From NCBI GenBank assembly GCA_003167255.1, contig PMTR01000124.1, positions 1-64,000 of the forward strand: a DNA stretch of 64,000 bases. The letters are read 5' to 3'. This stretch comes from Bryobacterales bacterium. GTDB taxonomy: Bacteria > Acidobacteriota > Terriglobia > Bryobacterales > Bryobacteraceae. Position numbers and translations under genes: made by a program. The number at the start of each line of letters is the position of its first letter. The first letter of the stretch is position 1. Below, in pieces: positions 1 through 8,232 of the stretch. The notes under the pieces were generated by a model. That model did no database searches. It saw only the letters and a list, made by a program, of their open reading frames with translations, and had not been told where the DNA came from.

Positions 1-201
1 GCCGCAGCAGGCGCGGCTCGCCGTCTTACCATCCGATACGGCGACCGGCAGGGCTTGCGAACCTTGGACGCGCTCCAGCTTGCCGTGGCATTAGAGGTGC
101 AGGATCGTGTTGGGTTAGAGGCCTTCGTGGCCGCAGACAAGGTTCTCTGTGAGGTTGCGACGCTGGAAGGCTTCGCCGTCCTCAACCCGGAACAACCCTA
201 A
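1..201 (+). CDS. VapC-like PIN-domain toxin, C-terminal part (5' truncated by window)
   Basis: Frame 1 is open from the first base to TAA at 199-201 and encodes 66 residues. The motifs LRTLDALQLA and FVAADKVLCEVA followed by GFAVLNPE are the usual last two helices and strand of PIN-domain ribonucleases of the VapC type; the Asp in TLDALQ and the Asp in AADK are the expected acidic metal ligands. Such proteins cleave RNA and are normally encoded just downstream of a small antitoxin, which would lie left of the window. The ORF track misses it because the start is outside. Recognition is by motif only; the subfamily is uncertain. Confidence 0.75.
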   Translation, partial: AAAGAARRLTIRYGDRQGLRTLDALQLAVALEVQDRVGLEAFVAADKVLCEVATLEGFAVLNPEQP

Positions 202-358
202 CGACTGGTGTAGTTGTATGAAAAGCGGCTCAAAGGATATCGGGCCATCGGGTACGAACTGGACAGTGAGCCCGCGAACGGCGCGGGCGTGCAGAGGCTC
301 ATCTGTGGGACCGCAGTCCTGGGGCTGACCTGAGGGACACCAAGCGGCGGAAAGTCAA

Positions 359-762
359 CTGTAGATAATTTTGTAGCTGACCAAAGCCTCCGACTCCAAC
401 AGGGCTCAACAGGCTTCAACAAGCGGCCCGCATCTCGTTGAAACATAAGTACTTGAAAACAAGACATTTTCGAAGAAGGCCGGACACCGCCTTGGGCACA
501 TGTGCGTTAACTACGGTTAATGGCCTGCAGTTTCAATAACTTACAGCACAAGAGAACCTGCTCAAAGTGCAGGTGCGCTTATCCTGGTCCTTTGGTCCCA
601 CCTGCTCACCTGCTAGCGACAGCTGGCCGGCCCGGTATGGCAGCTTGTGGAACCGTGAGGATGCTTTAGCTACATTTTTGACTACAGTCGCCTGCCAGAC
701 CGCTGGAAGGCCCGTCAATAGGCGGTTTCACCATGGGCGACCTCCTGCAATTGCGGCAGGTG
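359..762 (+). repeat. Composite dispersed repeat, copy 1 (A+B)
   Basis: The A part (359-500) begins TGTAGATAATTTTGTAGCTG, contains tandem decamer-like units ending in CAACAG or CAACAA, and ends in CGCCTTGGGCACA. The B part (about 526-762, with an inserted stretch near 550-640) ends in the small hairpin CCTGCAATTGCGGCAGG. The 100 bp before A (about 250-357) is also conserved before copy 4 (29,548-29,633); it reads as a short coding-like tail (YELDSEPANGAGV) of unknown origin. Other copies are at 9,408, 14,846, 29,634 and 35,069. No gene is seen between 202 and 932. Confidence 0.8.
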
Positions 763-840
763 GTCGCCGGGTAGAATCCGATGCGGACCCGCTGGAGCCG
801 GATGGTCCTGCATGGAACTTCTGCACCCTCTTCGATGAGA

Positions 841-885
841 CGGCCCTCTGTCATCCCGCCACTATGGCGGAATGACAGAGGGCCG
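841..885. repeat. 45-nt hairpin repeat, copy 1
   Basis: A near-perfect palindrome with arms CGGCCCTCTGTCAT and ATGACAGAGGGCCG around an inner CCGCC/GGCGG stem. Almost the same sequence occurs at 15,204-15,242 and 34,133-34,174, each time just after a B repeat end. It could act as a transcription stop, but no T-tract follows, so a REP- or MITE-like element is more likely. Confidence 0.75.
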
Positions 886-931
886 CTTTAGTGGCCGGAG
901 ATGGAGCCCAGATCGCGCGACCGCCAGTTTG

Positions 932-1363
932 CCGGCCACGCTGTTCAACAACAATGACACTTTGCTGTTGGGTGCCATTCCGAACGGCATCAACAATAGT
1001 GGCGTCGACACACCGGACTTTAGCTCCGGTAACCTCATGCTGAACACCAACCCCCGAAACGGCAAGCCGGCCTTCAACACGGCCTTGTTCAGTCTTCCCT
1101 CGTTGGGCAGTGTCGGCACCGCCTCGCGGCGGTTCTTCTATGGACTGGGCATGGCCAATGTCGATCTGGCCCTCCACAAGAACTGCAGCCTCCGCGAACG
1201 GCCAGCCCTGGATCTGCGCGTCGAGGCCTTCAACGTTTTCAACCACGTCCAGTTCTATGGCGCAGCGGCGGTCAACGGCAACATCACCAGCTCCAGCTTC
1301 GGTCAGGTGGTGGCCGCCGCCGCGCCACGCCCGGTGCAAGTGGCCCTACGCTTCACCTTTTAG
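932..1363 (+). pseudogene. 3' fragment of a TonB-dependent receptor gene (inverted duplicate)
   Basis: This frame encodes about 143 residues nearly identical to the C-terminus of the receptor at 4465-7899 on the other strand (for example TLFNNND, LMLNTNPRNGK, NVFNHVQFYGAAAVNG, final VQVALRFTF). The identity continues past the stop codon into GAGCCAGTAGTAATT (to about 1381) and is matched by 4449-4464. The upstream part of the gene is absent; the frame before 932 is hairpin and unrelated sequence. It is a dead outer-membrane barrel end left by an inverted segmental duplication that also bounds bfr. Confidence 0.85.
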
Positions 1364-1390
1364 AGCCAGTAGTAATTTGCGTTCCCGCGG

Positions 1391-1420
1391 TTGCCTCGGC
1401 CCGCTGCCACCAATTACAAT
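1391..1420 (+). promoter_or_regulatory. Predicted bfr promoter
   Basis: TTGCCT (1391-1396), an 18-bp spacer and TACAAT (1415-1420). The -10 box ends 9 nt before the ATG at 1430, so transcription would start at or just before the start codon. The ORF-track TTG start is the -35 box itself. No Shine-Dalgarno sequence precedes the ATG. Confidence 0.5.
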
Positions 1421-1429
1421 CCAGTCATT

Positions 1430-1906
1430 ATGCAAGGAAAGCCAAAAGTAATCGCCGAACTCAACGCCGCCTTGAAAGAAGAATTGACCGCCATCAACCA
1501 GTACTTCCTCCACGCCGAGATGTGCGAGAACTGGAAGTACGACAAGCTCGGCAGCTTCATCAAGAAGCAGTCCATCGACGAGATGAAACACGCCGAAGCC
1601 CTCATCGAACGCATCCTCTTTCTCGATGGTGCGCCGAATTTGACCGAGCTGTTGCACGTCACTGTCGGCAGCAATGTGAAGGAGCAGCTTGAGAGCGATC
1701 TGAAACTGGAAATCGGCGCTGTCGCCACGTACAACAAATCGATCCAGATCGCGCGGGACGAGGGTGACAACGCGTCGCGCGAGCTCTTCGAGCGCCTGCT
1801 GAAAGATGAAGAGAGCCACGTCGATTGGTTGGAGGCCCAGCTCCACCAGATCAAGGAAATCGGTTACGAGCGGTATTTGAGCCAGCAGATTCGCGAAGAA
1901 AAGTAA
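1430..1906 (+). CDS. bfr: Bacterioferritin
   Basis: 158 residues, the usual length of bacterioferritin, which forms a 24-subunit cytosolic shell that oxidises and stores iron. Starting at ATG 1430 (not the TTG at 1391) puts the known residues at their standard numbers: ferroxidase ligands Glu18, Tyr25, Glu51 and His54, plus the haem ligand Met52 in DEMKHAE. The later ligand motif DEESHVDWLEAQL is also present. The haem-binding Met supports a true Bfr over a haem-free ferritin or DPS protein. The gene sits between a dead TonB gene end and a dead copy of the 5' end of the downstream peroxidase gene, so it was probably moved with a duplicated segment. Peroxide and iron neighbours fit its role. 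Confidence 0.93.
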   Translation: MQGKPKVIAELNAALKEELTAINQYFLHAEMCENWKYDKLGSFIKKQSIDEMKHAEALIERILFLDGAPNLTELLHVTVGSNVKEQLESDLKLEIGAVATYNKSIQIARDEGDNASRELFERLLKDEESHVDWLEAQLHQIKEIGYERYLSQQIREEK

Positions 1907-1931
1907 GGGGCATCCCAGACGCACCGCCGCC

Positions 1932-2026
1932 CTGGCACGCTGCTCGCGCCGGAGGCCGGGAAGAAGTCATCCAGCCACTCGCCTGTTGTCATTCAGGAGG
2001 ACTTCGCCACTGTCATGTCTCGTAGC
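1932..2026 (+). pseudogene. Duplicated 5' fragment of the di-haem peroxidase gene
   Basis: About 95 bp here closely match the signal-peptide region of the peroxidase gene at about 3087-3181, including GGAGGCCGGGAAGAA and GTCATTCAGGAGGACTTCGCC. The match ends abruptly after ATGTCTCG, where unrelated sequence begins. It cannot encode a protein and records a local duplication. Confidence 0.85.
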
Positions 2027-2139
2027 CGCTATAAAATCACGGAATCGATCTGTATGTGGTCAAAACTTCGTGGTGTATTGAAATCAGCGCCTTGCCGTTC
2101 GGGCGCCGAGCTCCCGACCGCCTGCCGCGATTGCAGAGG

Positions 2140-2190
2140 TTCCAGGCGGATGGCGCGACCCTGTGGCAACTTCTGGAGCCTTGTGGAACC
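2140..2190 (-). repeat. Inverted fragment of the A repeat
   Basis: Read on the minus strand this matches the middle of repeat A in copies 3 and 5 (GGCTCCACAAGGCTCC...GTCGCGCCATC). At 2121-2139 there is also an inverted match to the small hairpin that ends B. It is the only copy in opposite orientation and lies between the peroxidase-gene fragment and the regulator promoter. Nothing else is recognised between 2027 and 2214. Confidence 0.6.
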
Positions 2191-2214
2191 ATGATCCCCT
2201 GCGAACATTGATGT

Positions 2215-2247
2215 TTGACATTTTATATCGGCTGCAATATTGTTGCA
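2215..2247 (+). promoter_or_regulatory. Promoter and operator of the Fur/PerR-like gene
   Basis: TTGACA (2215-2220), an exact 17-bp spacer and TATTGT (2238-2243) lie just before ATG 2251, implying a nearly leaderless mRNA. The inverted repeat TGCAA-TATTG-TTGCA (2233-2247) covers the -10 box and is a good candidate for self-repression. The same arrangement with another 5-nt centre occurs in the TonB promoter at 7951-7965. Confidence 0.65.
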
Positions 2248-2250
2248 ATT

Positions 2251-2805
2251 ATGGCCCCGGGAGATCGTTCCCATCTCAAGCTGGAGGATCTCGCACAGAT
2301 CTGTCGCGAACACGCTCTGCCACTCACCGTTCAACGGCGAGTGGTTCTGGAGGCCCTGTCCCTTCGTACGGATCATCCGACCGCCGATCAGATCTTTGAC
2401 GACGTCCGGACACGAATGCCAGAAATTTCCCGGACTACGGTGTATCGCGTCCTCGAAACGTTCGTTCGGATCGCGGTTGCCCGAAAAGTGTGTCACCCGG
2501 GCGCGGCAACCCGCTATGAGGTAAAGACGCATCGTCATCACCATCTCGTCTGCCTCAACTGCGAAAAAATGCTGGACTTGGAAGACCCATCCCTGGATGG
2601 TTTACCACTTCCCAGTGAGAGTTCCGGTTTTCAGATTGGCGACTATTCCATCCAGTTTCGAGGCTTTTGCTCAGACTGTGCTCGAAAACTGTCCACCCGG
2701 CGGACACGGCCAGCCTCGTCTGGTACGCCTGCGCCGAGAGCGAAGGCAAAAGCGGATTCATCCAGAGGAAGGAGAAGATCACGACGAGGTGGTCCGCAAG
2801 AGTGA
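2251..2805 (+). CDS. Fur-family metalloregulator, PerR-like
   Basis: 184 residues from ATG 2251; the track start at TTG 2215 is rejected because that TTG is part of the -35 box. The N-terminal winged helix contains TVQRRVVLEAL and ISRTTVYRVLETF, the Fur-family recognition region. The dimerisation half has THRHHHLVCLNC and GFCSDC, giving the two CxxC pairs of the structural zinc site and the His-rich regulatory site. A Lys/Arg-rich tail of about 40 residues (after CARKLS) is longer than usual and may add non-specific DNA binding. Position next to bfr and a peroxidase homologue suggests peroxide or iron sensing, hence PerR-like; Fur proper cannot be excluded. It probably controls its own gene and neighbours through TGCAA/TTGCA sites. 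Confidence 0.88.
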   Translation: MAPGDRSHLKLEDLAQICREHALPLTVQRRVVLEALSLRTDHPTADQIFDDVRTRMPEISRTTVYRVLETFVRIAVARKVCHPGAATRYEVKTHRHHHLVCLNCEKMLDLEDPSLDGLPLPSESSGFQIGDYSIQFRGFCSDCARKLSTRRTRPASSGTPAPRAKAKADSSRGRRRSRRGGPQE

Positions 2806-2897
2806 GATGCCCGCTGCGGGATTTCACGCAGGAGATTGAGTGTATTCCCGTGGCAGGCGCTGGCCCTCGATTGGTCATATCGCGCTTTTCTCTGTCT

Positions 2898-2913
2898 CTG
2901 CAACAGATTGCAG
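2898..2913 (+). promoter_or_regulatory. Inverted repeat upstream of the peroxidase homologue
   Basis: CTGCAA-CAGA-TTGCAG is a perfect inverted repeat about 115 bp before the peroxidase start. It resembles the TGCAA-N5-TTGCA sites of the regulator and TonB promoters but has a 4-nt centre. The motif AACAGATTGC is repeated at 2902 and 2929. No convincing -10/-35 pair is seen nearby. Confidence 0.4.
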
Positions 2914-3027
2914 CGCGGTACGTGGGTAACAGATTGCGGCGCCGCATGAACGTGGGCACGCCATAGGGGTGCATACGCTACGATGACGTCGTAGAAGTGT
3001 CTGCTGTAGGCAAAAGGAAGGAGAACT

Positions 3028-4428
3028 ATGAGATTTCGAGCGAATTGGGGCAGGGCTGCGGTGCTTGTGGCGGGCCTCGTTTTGGCCCTTGGCACACTTC
3101 TCGCGCAGGAGGCCGGGAAGAAATCATCCAGCTACTCGCCGGTTGTCATTCAGGAGGACTTCGCCACCGTCATGTCTCGCATGAGAGCGGCGAAACCCGC
3201 CATCATGCAGCGTCAGAAGGCGCTGCTGGAGGAGCGCTACGACCTAAGCGACCGCCCCGCCAGAGGCGTAACCATGTCTCGCGGCAAAGCGGTCCAAGAG
3301 GGCGTGCGCGTAAAGCTTCGAGGGGGCATGACCTGGGAGAGACTCGCGCAGATGCGCCCTGAAGAGATCCGCGACCGAGACGCGTTTCCCCTCGGCTTCA
3401 TGCCGTTGCCGCATCCGAATCATCCGGAAGGCGGAATGCTGTTCCCGAAGTACCAGATTGATGAGATCAAGAAGCAGGAAGGCCGCGACCTGACCCGCTT
3501 CGATCTCGATTTCAATCTGCCCGACCACATCATGCCGGAGTATCCGCCGGCCATCTATCTGACCACGCGACCCGATCTGGGCGATGTCTCCCAGGGCAAA
3601 GTGGTGACGATTGACAACTACTACGAGTTGTTCAACGGGATTTTGAATCCTAAGCAACTCGAGGGGTTGCGCTTGCTGGTAACGCCGTTCCCGCAGCAGC
3701 AATTCAATCAGACCGAGGATCGCCGTAGCGAACGCCCGCACCGCGGCGTCACCTGCTTCGATTGCCACGTAAATGGGCACACCAACGGCGCCACGCATCT
3801 GGTCGGGGACATTCGCCCGCAGGAGTTCCGGCATCGGATCGAAACCCCCTCGCTGCGCGGCGTTAACATTCAGCGCCTGTTCGGTTCTCAACGAGCGTTG
3901 AAGACCGTCGAAGACTTCACGGAGTTTGAGCAGCGTGCGGCGTACTTCGATGGGGACCCGGTCATTGCCATGAAGAAAGGAGTAAATATCTTGGATCGGG
4001 GAAGCCAGGTCCACTTTATGGCCGAGGTCGAAGAACTGCTGGATTTTCCGCCGGCGCCCAAGCTTGGCATTGACGGCATGTTGAATCCGAGAAGCGCTTC
4101 TCAAGCAGAGCTGCGCGGGCAAACGCTGTTTTTTGGCAAAGCAAAGTGCGGGTCGTGTCATCCAGCGCCGTACTATACCGACAACACGATGCACAATTTG
4201 CAAACGGAGCGTTTTTACAAGCCACGGATGATCAATGGCATGATGGCCACCGCCGAGGGCCCAATCAAGACGTTCCCGTTGCGGGGAATCAAGGAGTCGC
4301 CTCCCTACATGCACGACGGGCGGTTGTTGACGCTCGAAGACACGGTTGAATTCTTTAACTTGATCTCCGAGGTTGGATTGACAGCGCAGGAGAAAGCAGA
4401 TCTTGTCGCGTTCCTGCGAACCTTGTAG
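3028..4428 (+). CDS. Di-haem cytochrome c peroxidase / MauG family protein
   Basis: 466 residues with a strong Shine-Dalgarno AAGGAAGGAG before the ATG. A signal peptide (GLVLALGTLLAQ, about residues 1-27) sends it to the periplasm. Two CxxCH haem sites, CFDCH near residue 243 and CGSCH near 374, plus the C-terminal stretch FPLRGIKESPPYMHDG followed by TLEDTVEFFN, mark the bacterial di-haem peroxidase superfamily. Classical members reduce H2O2 with electrons from small cytochromes; MauG-type members oxidise other substrates. It is longer than the roughly 330-residue peroxidases because of about 200 extra N-terminal residues of unknown role. The neighbouring PerR-like regulator favours peroxide defence. 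Part of its 5' end is duplicated at 1932-2026. Confidence 0.85.
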   Translation: MRFRANWGRAAVLVAGLVLALGTLLAQEAGKKSSSYSPVVIQEDFATVMSRMRAAKPAIMQRQKALLEERYDLSDRPARGVTMSRGKAVQEGVRVKLRGGMTWERLAQMRPEEIRDRDAFPLGFMPLPHPNHPEGGMLFPKYQIDEIKKQEGRDLTRFDLDFNLPDHIMPEYPPAIYLTTRPDLGDVSQGKVVTIDNYYELFNGILNPKQLEGLRLLVTPFPQQQFNQTEDRRSERPHRGVTCFDCHVNGHTNGATHLVGDIRPQEFRHRIETPSLRGVNIQRLFGSQRALKTVEDFTEFEQRAAYFDGDPVIAMKKGVNILDRGSQVHFMAEVEELLDFPPAPKLGIDGMLNPRSASQAELRGQTLFFGKAKCGSCHPAPYYTDNTMHNLQTERFYKPRMINGMMATAEGPIKTFPLRGIKESPPYMHDGRLLTLEDTVEFFNLISEVGLTAQEKADLVAFLRTL

Positions 4429-4448
4429 GAGAGCAGCGAGAATGACCG

Positions 4449-4910
4449 CGAATTACTACTGGCTCTAAAAGGCGAAGCGCAGGGCCACTTGCACCAGGCG
4501 GGGCGCGGCGGCGGCCACCACCTGACCGAAGCTGGAGCTGGTGATGTTACCGTTGACCGCCGCCGCACCATAGAACTGGGCGTGGTTAAAGACGTTGAAG
4601 GCCTCGACGCGCAACTCCAGCCAGCGGCGTTCGCGGAATTTCCAATCCTTGTGGAGGGCCAGATCGAAATTGGCCATGCCTGGTCCGTAGAAGAACCGCC
4701 GAGCGGCGGTCCCGACACTGCCTAGCGAAGGGAGACTGAACAGGGCCGTGTTGAAGGCCAGCTTGCCGTTGCGGGGGTTGGTGTTCAGCATGAGGGGACC
4801 GGGGCTGACGTCCGGCGTGTCGACGCCATTGTTATTGATGCCGTTCGGAATGGTGCCCAAGAGCGATGTGTCGTTGTTGTTGAATAGCGTGACGGGCAGG
4901 CCGGTGCTGT
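4449..4910 (-). repeat. Right arm of a roughly 455-bp inverted repeat
   Basis: This is the 3' end of the TonB receptor gene plus 16 bp downstream. It matches 932-1381 in inverted orientation. The two arms enclose bfr, the peroxidase-gene fragment, the regulator and the peroxidase gene, so recombination between them could invert this 3-kb block. Confidence 0.8.
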
Positions 4911-7899
4911 AGCGCGCGATGCCTGACAGGCTCAACCCTAACGGCATTCTCCAGTTCCAGCTCGCCACGAAGTTGTGCCTCATGTCGAAGGCTGAGAGCG
5001 CCTTACTCAGTGTAGAATTGATGGGGTTGACGGGATCGGACAGGCTGGAGGACTGGTCCAGGGACTTGCCATAGGTGTAACCGGCGAGCAACTCCAGGGA
5101 GCCGGTGGTGTGGCGCAGGGTGGCCTCGAGCGAGTTGTAGTTCGAGTTGCCGATGGTTTTTTGGTACGTGACGGCCGCAAATTGGGGAGAAAAGGCGGTC
5201 CTCGTTCCATCGACGATGGATCCGGAGGCGGTAACATAGGTTCCGCTTTCGCCGAAGGGGCCACACGTGGCGGTGCCTGGCGCTACGTCCTGGGGCTGGC
5301 TCAAACTGAGGCACAGCGCGGGATTACCGGGGTTGGCGGAGATGAGCACCAGGAGGTGATGAGCCTGCGAGCCGGAGTAGCGGATGGCGGCCACGGTTCC
5401 GCGGGCCACTTCGCGCTCCACCGACAGCATATAGCTTTCGCTGTAAGGGGTGAGGTTTTGATGGAAGAAGGAAGGGACGCCGGTGATGGGCAGGTATTGC
5501 GACCAATCGACGGAAGTATTGGGATTTTGAACGGAGGCGCCATCGGCAGGGATGGGCTCCGGGAAGCGCTGGCCGATGTTTGAGCCATCGGAGGCGGTGA
5601 TGAAGGGATTCGGGAACAGCGGGGGCGCGACGCTGGTGTAATCGTAGCCATAGGGCGGATTGGCGCTCATGATGCCCGCCGAAAGGCCTTCAAACGCGGT
5701 GTAGAAGAGGCCATAGCCGGCGCGCACAACGGTGTTGCCGAGGGAGTAAGCGAGGCCGACTCTAGGAGCGAAGTTGGTGTAGCGGGCGGGCGCGAGGGTG
5801 GCGGGGATTCCTGGGTCGCCGGGAAAGACCAGGCCGGCCGGCGCACCGGGATAGACGAGCGACTGCTGGCCGGGCACGAGCGTCTGCAACTGGTTGTATT
5901 TTTCGCGCCAAGGCGGCAGGAGGTCCCAGCGCAATCCGTAGTCGAGGGTGAGGTTGGGCCGCACGTGCCAACTGTCCTGCGCGAACAGGCCCACGTAGCG
6001 GTTGCGGAGATAAAACGGGCGCGAGTCGCCTTGCGAGTAGCTGCTGGGGACGCCGAGCAGGAAATCGGCAAAATCGGAACCGGTGTCGGTGCCCTGGAAG
6101 AGAAATGACCCGTTGTAAATGGCATCGGGATTGATATTGACCTGGTCCAGGTGCACACTGGCTCCGAACTTGAACAGATGGCGGCCCGCGACTTTGGAGA
6201 ACTGGTCGGACCATTGATAGGTGTTGTTGGCCTGAGTGACACCGGTGGTATCGACGCCGATGGTGAAGTCGTTGAACGACACGTTTTCTATTCCCTCGAT
6301 TTGCGGCGCTAGCGGAACGATGCCGGTGAAGCCCTGGGAGGCCAGAGTGGGACCGACGCCGCCGGCGGGCTGCCCGATATGGTTGGCGTCGCGAAGATAT
6401 CCCAGGCGAAATTCGTTGACGGCGGTCGAGTTGAAGGTGCTGGTCAAGGCGACGGTGGCCATCTGCGCGCGGCCGGCCGAAGTGGCGTTAAAGCCCGGCC
6501 CGTTGGCGCCACCTTGTCCGGTGGGATAGGGATCGTTGAGCCAATAATCGTCGGCGAAATAGTAAGCGGAGAATGCGCCCCAGCGGGTATTCGCATCCAT
6601 GCGTAGAGCGGCCTTGTCGTCGCGCAAGATTTGATCGTCAGCGGAAGTTTCGAAGCTGCCGGGGCCAGCGTTGGGCTGCGGAATGTATGAGAGCAGGGCC
6701 TTGGCGGGGGCAGACCAGGCGCGTTGCGGAATGACGGCCTGGGGGAAAACGCAGTCGCTCGCATTGGAGCAGCCGTTGAAATAATAGCGTTCACCCGGAT
6801 TCACGCCGTATCCAAGTTTCTGAGACAGCAAGTTGGCCCAGTAAGAGCCGCCGACAGTTCCGGTGAGCGTGCCGGCGATATCGGAGAAGTCACCAGCGCG
6901 GTTGGCTGCGGAAGGCACCGAGATGAGGCCAGTATCGATGCCTTGGCGGGTGCGGGTACCCTGGTAATCGGCGAAGAAGAAGACCTTATCTTTGCGAACG
7001 GGGCCACCGATGGTGGCGCCAAATTGATTGCGCTGGAACGCTGCGCGCTGCGAGGCGAGGAAGTTGCGGGCGTCGAGCGAGGTGTTGCGGAGGAACTCGA
7101 AGAGGCTACCGGTAAAATCGTTGGCACCGGACTTGGTGGAAACCAGCACCTGGCCGCCGCTGAAGTTGCCATACTGCGCGTCAAAGCTGGCGGTGAGCAC
7201 GCGCATCTCGGAGATGGCATCCAAGTTCGGCACGATGGCCGCGCCCATATTGAAATCCTCCTGCCCGGCGCTGCCGTTGATGTAGAAGCCGTTGCTGGTC
7301 TCGCGCTGTCCGTTGACGGACAGGTTGCCGGGATTGAGGTCGCCTGAAGGACGAGTGTTGGTACATCCCGACATGACGACGGCATTCGGCTGCCTTGAGC
7401 TGAGCGGCGCGACACCCGGAGCCAGCGCCAGCAGATCCGTATAGCTGCGGCTGTTGAGCGGCACTGCAGAGGCTTTGGCGTTGGTGAGGGGTTCGCCTAC
7501 CTGCATATCACTTGTATCGATCTGGGAAGCCGACGCGTTCACTTCGACGGCCTCGCTGTGGGCGGCGAGGGCGAACACGACGTCGAGACGGGTTGAGGCG
7601 CCAGCGGTAACGGAGACCGCGCCACGATGGTAGGGCTGGAAGCCAGCGGCGGCGGCTTCGATTTCGTAATCCCCGGCGGGCAGGCCGGCGATCGTATAGC
7701 GGCCCTGGTCATCCGTCACTGTGCGCCACAGGGTCGCGACACCCGCGCGGCGTGCTACAATTTCGACGCCCGACACCGCCGCGCCGGCGGGATCGACCAC
7801 GGCGCCCTCGACATTTCCATCCGTTCCAGCCGCCCACGCCAGCCCAACCGCCAGCGCGAGGAGCGGCACACACTGAGAATTGCGGGTCAGTTTCATCAT
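4465..7899 (-). CDS. TonB-dependent receptor, Oar-like
   Basis: About 1144 residues from ATG 7899 (MMKLTRNSQ); the track start 237 bp upstream lies in the promoter region. A signal peptide (PLLALAVGLAWAAG) is followed by a carboxypeptidase-regulatory beta-sandwich (GAVVDPAGAAVSGVEI ... DDQGRYTIAGLPAGDYEIEA), a plug (VNGQRETSNGFYINGS, then YGNFSGGQVLVSTKSG) and a long barrel ending in aromatic VQVALRFAF. Such receptors are abundant in Acidobacteria and import large ligands or act in surface assembly; the substrate is not visible. Position beside bfr, FTR1 and a Fur-like gene, and an operator-like inverted repeat in its promoter, suggest iron control. Its last 430 bp are duplicated in inverse at 932-1381. 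Confidence 0.88.
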   Translation of the reverse strand: MMKLTRNSQCVPLLALAVGLAWAAGTDGNVEGAVVDPAGAAVSGVEIVARRAGVATLWRTVTDDQGRYTIAGLPAGDYEIEAAAAGFQPYHRGAVSVTAGASTRLDVVFALAAHSEAVEVNASASQIDTSDMQVGEPLTNAKASAVPLNSRSYTDLLALAPGVAPLSSRQPNAVVMSGCTNTRPSGDLNPGNLSVNGQRETSNGFYINGSAGQEDFNMGAAIVPNLDAISEMRVLTASFDAQYGNFSGGQVLVSTKSGANDFTGSLFEFLRNTSLDARNFLASQRAAFQRNQFGATIGGPVRKDKVFFFADYQGTRTRQGIDTGLISVPSAANRAGDFSDIAGTLTGTVGGSYWANLLSQKLGYGVNPGERYYFNGCSNASDCVFPQAVIPQRAWSAPAKALLSYIPQPNAGPGSFETSADDQILRDDKAALRMDANTRWGAFSAYYFADDYWLNDPYPTGQGGANGPGFNATSAGRAQMATVALTSTFNSTAVNEFRLGYLRDANHIGQPAGGVGPTLASQGFTGIVPLAPQIEGIENVSFNDFTIGVDTTGVTQANNTYQWSDQFSKVAGRHLFKFGASVHLDQVNINPDAIYNGSFLFQGTDTGSDFADFLLGVPSSYSQGDSRPFYLRNRYVGLFAQDSWHVRPNLTLDYGLRWDLLPPWREKYNQLQTLVPGQQSLVYPGAPAGLVFPGDPGIPATLAPARYTNFAPRVGLAYSLGNTVVRAGYGLFYTAFEGLSAGIMSANPPYGYDYTSVAPPLFPNPFITASDGSNIGQRFPEPIPADGASVQNPNTSVDWSQYLPITGVPSFFHQNLTPYSESYMLSVEREVARGTVAAIRYSGSQAHHLLVLISANPGNPALCLSLSQPQDVAPGTATCGPFGESGTYVTASGSIVDGTRTAFSPQFAAVTYQKTIGNSNYNSLEATLRHTTGSLELLAGYTYGKSLDQSSSLSDPVNPINSTLSKALSAFDMRHNFVASWNWRMPLGLSLSGIARYSTGLPVTLFNNNDTSLLGTIPNGINNNGVDTPDVSPGPLMLNTNPRNGKLAFNTALFSLPSLGSVGTAARRFFYGPGMANFDLALHKDWKFRERRWLELRVEAFNVFNHAQFYGAAAVNGNITSSSFGQVVAAAAPRLVQVALRFAF

Positions 7900-7943
7900 T
7901 GGTCTCGCTTTAGCTATATTAAGAACTGCTTTACTTGAACTTG

Positions 7944-7973
7944 AGTATACTGCAACTGAATTGCAAGAAGCAA
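7944..7973 (-). promoter_or_regulatory. Predicted TonB receptor promoter with embedded operator
   Basis: On the minus strand TTGCTT (7973-7968), an 18-bp spacer and TATACT (7949-7944) form a plausible promoter 45 bp before the start codon. The spacer contains TGCAA-CTGAA-TTGCA (7951-7965), the same inverted repeat and spacing as in the Fur/PerR-like gene promoter. Confidence 0.5.
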
Positions 7974-8232
7974 GAAGTGACCCACGTGCCGATGGCGTGG
8001 CGGTGCCCCAAGCCACCACGGCGGGTGGGGCAGGACTACCCCAACACCGGGGCTTCGACGTCCAACACGAGGTGATAAGGAGGCACTGAGGGGCAGTTGG
8101 TGCATCCTGGGGCGTTGTGGCGATCAGTTGCGGCACCGCTTCCGCTCTGTTGGGAATACCGATTTACCATGGTCGCATCTTGGCTCGTCGAGAGCCTGCC
8201 AAACCCTTCTGAGAGGTCATAGCCGCGCCTTG
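7974..8232. other. Intergenic, no gene seen
   Basis: Between the divergent TonB and FTR1 promoters. It holds GC-rich imperfect inverted repeats (GCCCCAAG...GGTGGGGC near 8010-8030) but no coding frame with family resemblance. Confidence 0.5.

Noticed and set aside
3244-4314. Minus-strand 356-residue ORF.
   Set aside because: Antisense shadow of the di-haem peroxidase gene; no start context or motif.
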